64,000 nt of DNA, from contig CM072168.1 of assembly GCA_036850595.1 (NCBI GenBank), forward strand, positions 14,933,982-14,997,981, in the 5' to 3' direction. The translations under genes and the position numbers were made by a program. Of the stretch, positions 58,957 to 64,000 are shown piece by piece (position 1 is the stretch's first letter; each line of letters begins with the position of its first letter). This DNA is from Rhyacichthys aspro (taxonomy: Eukaryota > Chordata > Actinopteri > Gobiiformes > Rhyacichthyidae). The notes below the pieces were generated by a model. It was not told the DNA's origin, searched no databases, and worked only from the letters and a program-made list of their open reading frames with translations.

Positions 58957-61900
58957 ATGGCGGACTGCGAAAGTGATTTGGAAACAGACGGGCTTGATTT
59001 AGCTCTGGAAACGCTGTGTAATAAACACTGTAAGGACGTCTTGTCTTTGAACAGCAAAGGTTATTGCTCTGAGTTTTGTGAGGTATGTCGGACCCATTTT
59101 CCCTTGACTTTCTACAGAATCAATGCCTGTTTATAGCTAATTGCTAATGTTAGCCTCCGCTGAAGCAACACTATTCATTTATTGTTTTAGTAAAGCCTGG
59201 CTCAGGTTGTGAATTAATGCGGTTACATGTGTAGTTAGATAAAAGATTAGACTCGCTCTCTGTTGTTCTACTATATTAGGACTGCTCTCATTTGATTTCC
59301 TTTAACATTTTCTTAGCATGTCTGTTAGCCAGTTCGGCTAAGTGTAACAAAATCCTAGTTTTAACAAACCAATGATTTACCAGTGGTGCATTGTTTTTAG
59401 TATAGAAATGACTCTTTAATGCCTTTAAACGTACGCTATGTGTACAAAGAACCTTTTTGTTTTCTTTTTTCAGCTTTCAGTATCTTTAGATTTTGCTAAT
59501 TTGTCCAACCCTTTAACGCGACTTGTTGACCTAAACCTCTATGGATATTAAGATATACCAGATTACAGTAGTTACATATTTACAAACTAAATGTGTGCTG
59601 CATTTGAGTATTTTGAATGCTTCAATCTGATGTGTGGCTTATTTTGCATTAATGCTATAAAACAATATTAATATAATAAAACCCAACTAAATGTAGTGGC
59701 ATTATTATAATGTAGATATTACAGAAATACATCTCTTTCAATATTATACATAGCTATTCATGTTGTATTTATAGAGGAGCAATACTCTACATATTTCATC
59801 TGAGTTACTATTTGACCAAAATTAATTTTGAAATTGTATCTACTTGTGCATCCAGTGCACAAAGTGATGAGACCTTTAAATTGTTGTTGATGATTTTTTT
59901 TTATCTTCCCAGTTGGTTGAAGAATATACTGGACAATGGCAGGTCCCTCTCCCACAACTAAAGGTGCTACGGACATCACTTTGCAGTTTTACCAAAGCCA
60001 CTGCTGCCTTCCCTGATGACTGCCAGCACATCCTTTATGTTCTCAGCAGCCTATCCTTGTAAGGGTCGAGATAGTAGCTTGAAACAATAATATGTCAACT
60101 TGTTGTCCAAATGTTGTTTTATTTTTGATTGTAATACCATACAATGTTTATCTCCAAGTGACTGTTTCTCTCACTTTGTTACAGGAGCTTCTTTGAACTG
60201 TTGTTGTTTTTTGGCAAAGAAGAATATGGGGAGCAGCCTTTAAAAGGCATCCTTAACTCTTTTCTGGTAAACTCTTTCAATTGTTCCTACTTAAACCATT
60301 ATTAATCTTGATTTTCTTTAATGCTTGTTCTTTTTTATAAGTACACTTGTTTTACAAATGGGTGTTGAATGAAATATGTATGTTTTGTAGGAGTGCCACT
60401 CTCAGTTATTGAGACACAGAAATGTCTACCTCCAGCACGTCAAGCAGACCATTAAAACAGGAGGTCCTTGGGACAATCCTGTATTGAAAGGGATCTTAAA
60501 AGAGGCAGTGATGCCACAAAAACAGGGTAGGTACTTGTGTAACTGTCTAAGTGCGTTAAAGAATACATAAAGAATGATGTATACCTCTCATGTATAAATT
60601 AGAAAACACATTCACCACATGCATATTTATATTTATAACATAAATGTCAATGTGTTTATTAAAATATTTACATATGTAATATATTTATGTAAATGTAATA
60701 CAGTTTATCTCTGTGTACTTGTGTTGAATAATGTGTTAATTTTCCAATAATTAGGAAATTAAAATACTTTTTTGCCACTATTAAATTACATCCTAATTAT
60801 TCAATTAATTTCTTTCTTTTATTTCTTGTCTTACAGTCAAGGACTACTTGAGCTCAGAGTTGCCAGTCTTCCTAGAGCTGCGAGTTCGATATTTGCAGGC
60901 CTGTGAGCGTATGCAGGAAGCAATGGCACTCGCTAAAAGCTGTCTTGAGAACCGTGAAACTGGAAACCATTTGTTCTTCCACCAGGCCTACCTGACCTGC
61001 CTTTACAAAGCATCGCTACATGAACATCTTCTCAAAGAAGTAAGTGTCAAAAAGCCAAATGAACAACCACAAAATCACAATACCTTATAACATTTGGTGT
61101 GTCTGTCTTCAGATGGCAGAAATTGATGGCCGTGATGCTGTAGAGATCATCTGTAATACAGAGAGTGTGGAAAAAGATGAGCTCCTGTTGTCACTTTGTA
61201 AAACCTTTCTTACCCAGCAGTTACACAATGGAGACATGTACTACATTTGGTAAGTTATGCCTAAAGTATTTTGTCAACTGTAAAGTTTTTTGTATTTAGA
61301 AAATATAAACTGTAAAATAAAAAAATAACAGTTACAACTAGTGGAAGATTCCATAAAGTCTTCTTTTATGTGACAATTTTCTTGTGCTTTTGGTGCTTTC
61401 CTGCAGGGATTTGGTGTTCATTTGGAGCAGGTTGTACCTTAGAGCGCATCCATCAAGAGAAGGGTTCCTCCCTGAGTGTCTGCAGTTGGCCTCCTCTGCA
61501 ACTAATGTCAGAGCCATCTTCCCTTTCATCAAACTGGTCAACACAGAGGTAAGACATGACTGCTATAACAATTTTATTTTCTAAATATTGTAATTGTTGT
61601 AATTTATGAACTATAAATGTTTCCATTATGATTTGTGGTGTTACAGAACATGTCATCACTTCTTCCTCATTAACTGAACGTTTCATTTTGCGTGTTTTTA
61701 AGCTTGGAGACGAAGGGATTCAAGTCTGTGTGGAGCTTTGCGCCTGGGCTCTGCAGCTGTGTGACATGCACTCTGACAATGTAACCCAGTCACTAGTCTG
61801 CAAGACCATTGCCTTCCTGCTTCCCCACGATCTGGAGATCTGTCGAGCCTGTGCCCTGCTTGTCTTCTGCCAAGAACGAAGCCTGGAGGCTTACCGCACT

Positions 61901-64000
61901 GTATGCCTGCTATACATGCATCCTGATGATGAGCCGCATCCTCGCAACAGCCCTGTCAAGACCTCTGTTCGCTTCCATATTCTACAGGTTTGCAGATCGG
62001 TGTATGAGAGAATTTATTGTAATATTGATTCTATAGACACACTAATAATGTCTGTAATGTCTTACCCTCTCCAGAAGCTAAAGGAGCAACTGTGTTTTGA
62101 CCCTGAATTTTGGAACCTCCTCACTTTAAGGACCCATTGCTTGGAGCTGATGAGTGACAAAGTCATGCAGGCTGCTGTTCTCAATGAGATGGAAGAAGAG
62201 AAGAAATATTGTGAAACATTGTCAACATCTAATTGTGTTAATGATCCAGCCACTGAAGGTTCAAATCCAGCAGAGTGCAGTGACATTGTGTCTATAAACC
62301 TTCCAGATGACAACGCAGATGGTGACGCAGTAAAGCCTCTGGCAGAATCTGATAACGTACCAAAAAAGAGAAAATGGACAAGAAGGCAACAAACAAAAAA
62401 GGAATTGTTGGCTGATGAGGAGGTTTATCCCGGGGATGATCCAGAAGTCATTTACAACATCAATCCCACTTATTTGAGCAAGGCAACTGTGTATTCACTG
62501 AGATGCAACCACAGAAACAGAGAAAATGCTGCTCCTGTGAAATTCCCTTTCAACCGTAAAAGAGAGTACTTGACAAGATGTGTGAAGAGCCAGATTTTGA
62601 AACACAAGGGTCACAGTAAAAGATGGCTACAGGGCGTTCAGACACTAGAGCCAGAAGAAGCAGTGAAATTGAAAAAGATTATGTATAAAGGCAAGAAACG
62701 AGGACGGAAACCTTTATCAAGAGTTGAACTCAGTTTCCCTGACAATGAAATAGAGTTTGTAGTGGAGTCAGACTCTCCAGACAAAGAGAAAGTCACACCT
62801 GAAATATTGAGTGAACAGGAAGCAAGTCAGCATGAGCAAATAAATGATGATGCAACATCCAATGATTTGGTCTGCAGCAGGGCTGAAACTGGTGTTTGTG
62901 ACAATCTGCCTAAAGAGGCTAAAGCTCTTGTTCGGGCAGTTGCCGCTAATCCAGATCTTGATGGTCCGCCTTTAGAGTTGCTGGACTGTCCAGTAGAGAT
63001 TTTTCATAATTACTTTTTCAACTCCAATTCTGTTGATAAAGAGACTGTGCAGCCTGAAGGCTCCACTGAAGCACCAGACCAACACAATGAATGCACAGAA
63101 ACAGAGGCATCAATGGAAATAGAAGAGATAAAACCTAAGGTTTGTTTTGTCACACAAATGCACACATAAGGTATATTAATTCTATTAATCTTCAAGTACT
63201 TTTGTTGGTTTAACTTTTCTTAATATTTTTCTCATTCCAGATAAAAGGGAAGACCACATGGAAAGAAAGATTAGTGCGTGCACAAAAATATGCCCACCTG
63301 TCATACCATTGCACCTTCTGCCACAAAGAATATAAAGGCTTGAATGTTATGAGACATGCACTCTCACACATGAAGAAGAAATGCAAGTGTATCCTATGTG
63401 GAAAACGCTTTAAACAGTTTTCTTTGGCCAAAAAGCACATCATGGACCACATTGACGAAATGAGTAAACACAAACCAAGTAATAATAAGGAGCAAGAGAC
63501 AGACAGTGATAAACAGACTCCTACAACTAATGGCATGGAAAACCAGAATCCAGATCAGAATGAAAAACAGACTTCAGTTTCAATGGAGGAACCTCAAGTT
63601 AAACAGAGACCACCTGCAAGATCCAAACTGGCAAACCTCAAAAGGGAAGAGCGAATTATTAGAAATCTGCGCATCCTTGTTAGAAAGACATTTGTGCTCC
63701 ATAAAAATAATGCTAAGGTCAATATTACCAGGGAGTTAGACTTTAAGGATGAACAGGTGATCATTAAAGACGACCTGGTAATATTAAAGCATGTGCCTGT
63801 GCAAGAGAAAGGAGTGGATGGAGTAGATGAATTGAAGAACACATCTGTGAAGAATGAAGAAGAAGACAAAGGAGATGAGGAAAAGAATAATACATCTGTG
63901 CAGGAGCAAGAGGTGAACAAAAGAGAAGATCAAATGGAAAACACATCAGTGAAGGATGGGGAGGAGGGAGAGGAGAATCCGGTGAAAGAAAACTGTCATG
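58957..64000 (+). CDS. znf654: Zinc finger protein 654, partial (exons 1-10, runs off the window)
   Basis: This is a nuclear C2H2 protein of the ZNF654/RLF/ZNF292 group; its molecular role is poorly known. Ten exons join in frame with GT/AG borders: 58957-59082, 59913-60058, 60185-60266, 60391-60526, 60837-61039, 61113-61249, 61407-61548, 61703-61987, 62075-63139 and 63241 to the edge, giving about 1,027 residues. The helical N-terminal half matches ZNF654 as I remember it (GQWQVPLPQLKVL, SFFELLLFFG, GGPWDNPVLKG, NGDMYYIWDLVFIWSRL, ERSLEAYRTV, FDPEFWNLL). Exon 9 adds a basic, NLS-bearing linker and exon 10 two zinc fingers. No stop is reached by 64000, so further fingers and the C-terminus lie outside. 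The start ATG (MADCESDLE) sits in a CpG-containing region; an in-frame TTG upstream was not used. Intron 1 (830 bp) and the smaller introns hold nothing recognisable. Confidence 0.93.
62075..63139 (+). CDS. znf654: znf654 exon 9: acidic/basic linker with NLS and AT-hook-like motif
   Basis: A 1,065-nt exon (355 codons, residues about 420-774), phase 0 at both ends. It starts in the conserved KLKEQLCFDPEFWNLL and becomes a low-complexity linker with PKKRKWTRR at about 515-523 (SV40-type nuclear localisation motif) and GKKRGRKPLSR at about 625-635 (AT-hook-like RGRKP core). An open frame upstream of 62075 is read-through of the 87-bp intron, which has clean GT (61988) and AG (62073-62074) borders. 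Confidence 0.88.
63241..64000 (+). CDS. znf654: znf654 exon 10 (partial): two C2H2 fingers and a 17-residue repeat
   Basis: Acceptor CATTCCAG. Finger 1 uses C798, C801, H813 and H817 with only 11 residues between the second Cys and first His; finger 2 uses C824, C827, H840 and H844 with normal spacing. Downstream is a Lys/Glu-rich region ending in three 51-nt units that each begin NTSV (63838, 63889, 63940). The frame is open to the window edge. Confidence 0.88.
   Translation, partial: MKGKTTWKERLVRAQKYAHLSYHCTFCHKEYKGLNVMRHALSHMKKKCKCILCGKRFKQFSLAKKHIMDHIDEMSKHKPSNNKEQETDSDKQTPTTNGMENQNPDQNEKQTSVSMEEPQVKQRPPARSKLANLKREERIIRNLRILVRKTFVLHKNNAKVNITRELDFKDEQVIIKDDLVILKHVPVQEKGVDGVDELKNTSVKNEEEDKGDEEKNNTSVQEQEVNKREDQMENTSVKDGEEGEENPVKENCH

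Noticed and set aside
61628..63169. A 513-codon open frame across znf654
   Set aside because: It starts in intron 7 and reads through the 87-bp intron 8 (61988-62074), which has clean splice borders; the spliced frame matches ZNF654 (HILQ joined to KLKEQL).

Overview
The window is vertebrate nuclear DNA from a ray-finned fish, most likely a percomorph teleost. Split genes have canonical GT/AG junctions. The Pit-1 gene carries the teleost-type extra exon. The spacers hold fish-type hAT and Tigger-like DNA transposons, a tRNA-derived SINE and long CA microsatellites. Bacterial features (operons, ribosome binding sites, CRISPR) do not apply.

Layout. (1) 590-3021, minus strand: the first three coding exons of pou1f1 (Pit-1). 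The POU-specific domain and homeodomain lie beyond the left edge. (2) 3.0-37.4 kb: intergenic DNA with simple repeats and DNA transposons, including a cluster at 10.8-13.6 kb (two Tigger/pogo-like copies flanking a hAT element with an 8-bp target-site duplication) and further elements near 16.0, 20.4, 23.8 and 24.5 kb. A short ORF with a signal-peptide-like N-terminus at about 5.0 kb is the only unassigned candidate gene. (3) 37.4-56.6 kb, plus strand: htr1f (serotonin receptor 1F). The 400-residue receptor lies in one coding exon (55430-56632) behind a clear splice acceptor. Inferred non-coding exons lie at 54111-54224 and in a CpG-rich, promoter-like block ending at 37868, which would give an intron of about 16 kb. 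(4) 58957 to the right edge, plus strand: znf654, ten exons joined in frame here (about 1,027 residues), with two C2H2 zinc fingers before the gene runs off the window.

The order pou1f1 / htr1f / znf654 matches, from memory, human chromosome 3p11-p12. The three genes are not a pathway: one is a pituitary transcription factor, one a Gi-coupled serotonin receptor and one a nuclear zinc-finger protein. They look like an old syntenic block, much more compact here than in mammals. I found no novel multi-gene system. The items most worth checking are the small ORF with its upstream nuclear-receptor-like palindrome, the inferred htr1f 5' exons and uORF, and two protein-level oddities: a 17-residue repeat in znf654 and an Arg/Ser/Glu repeat in the third intracellular loop of htr1f.
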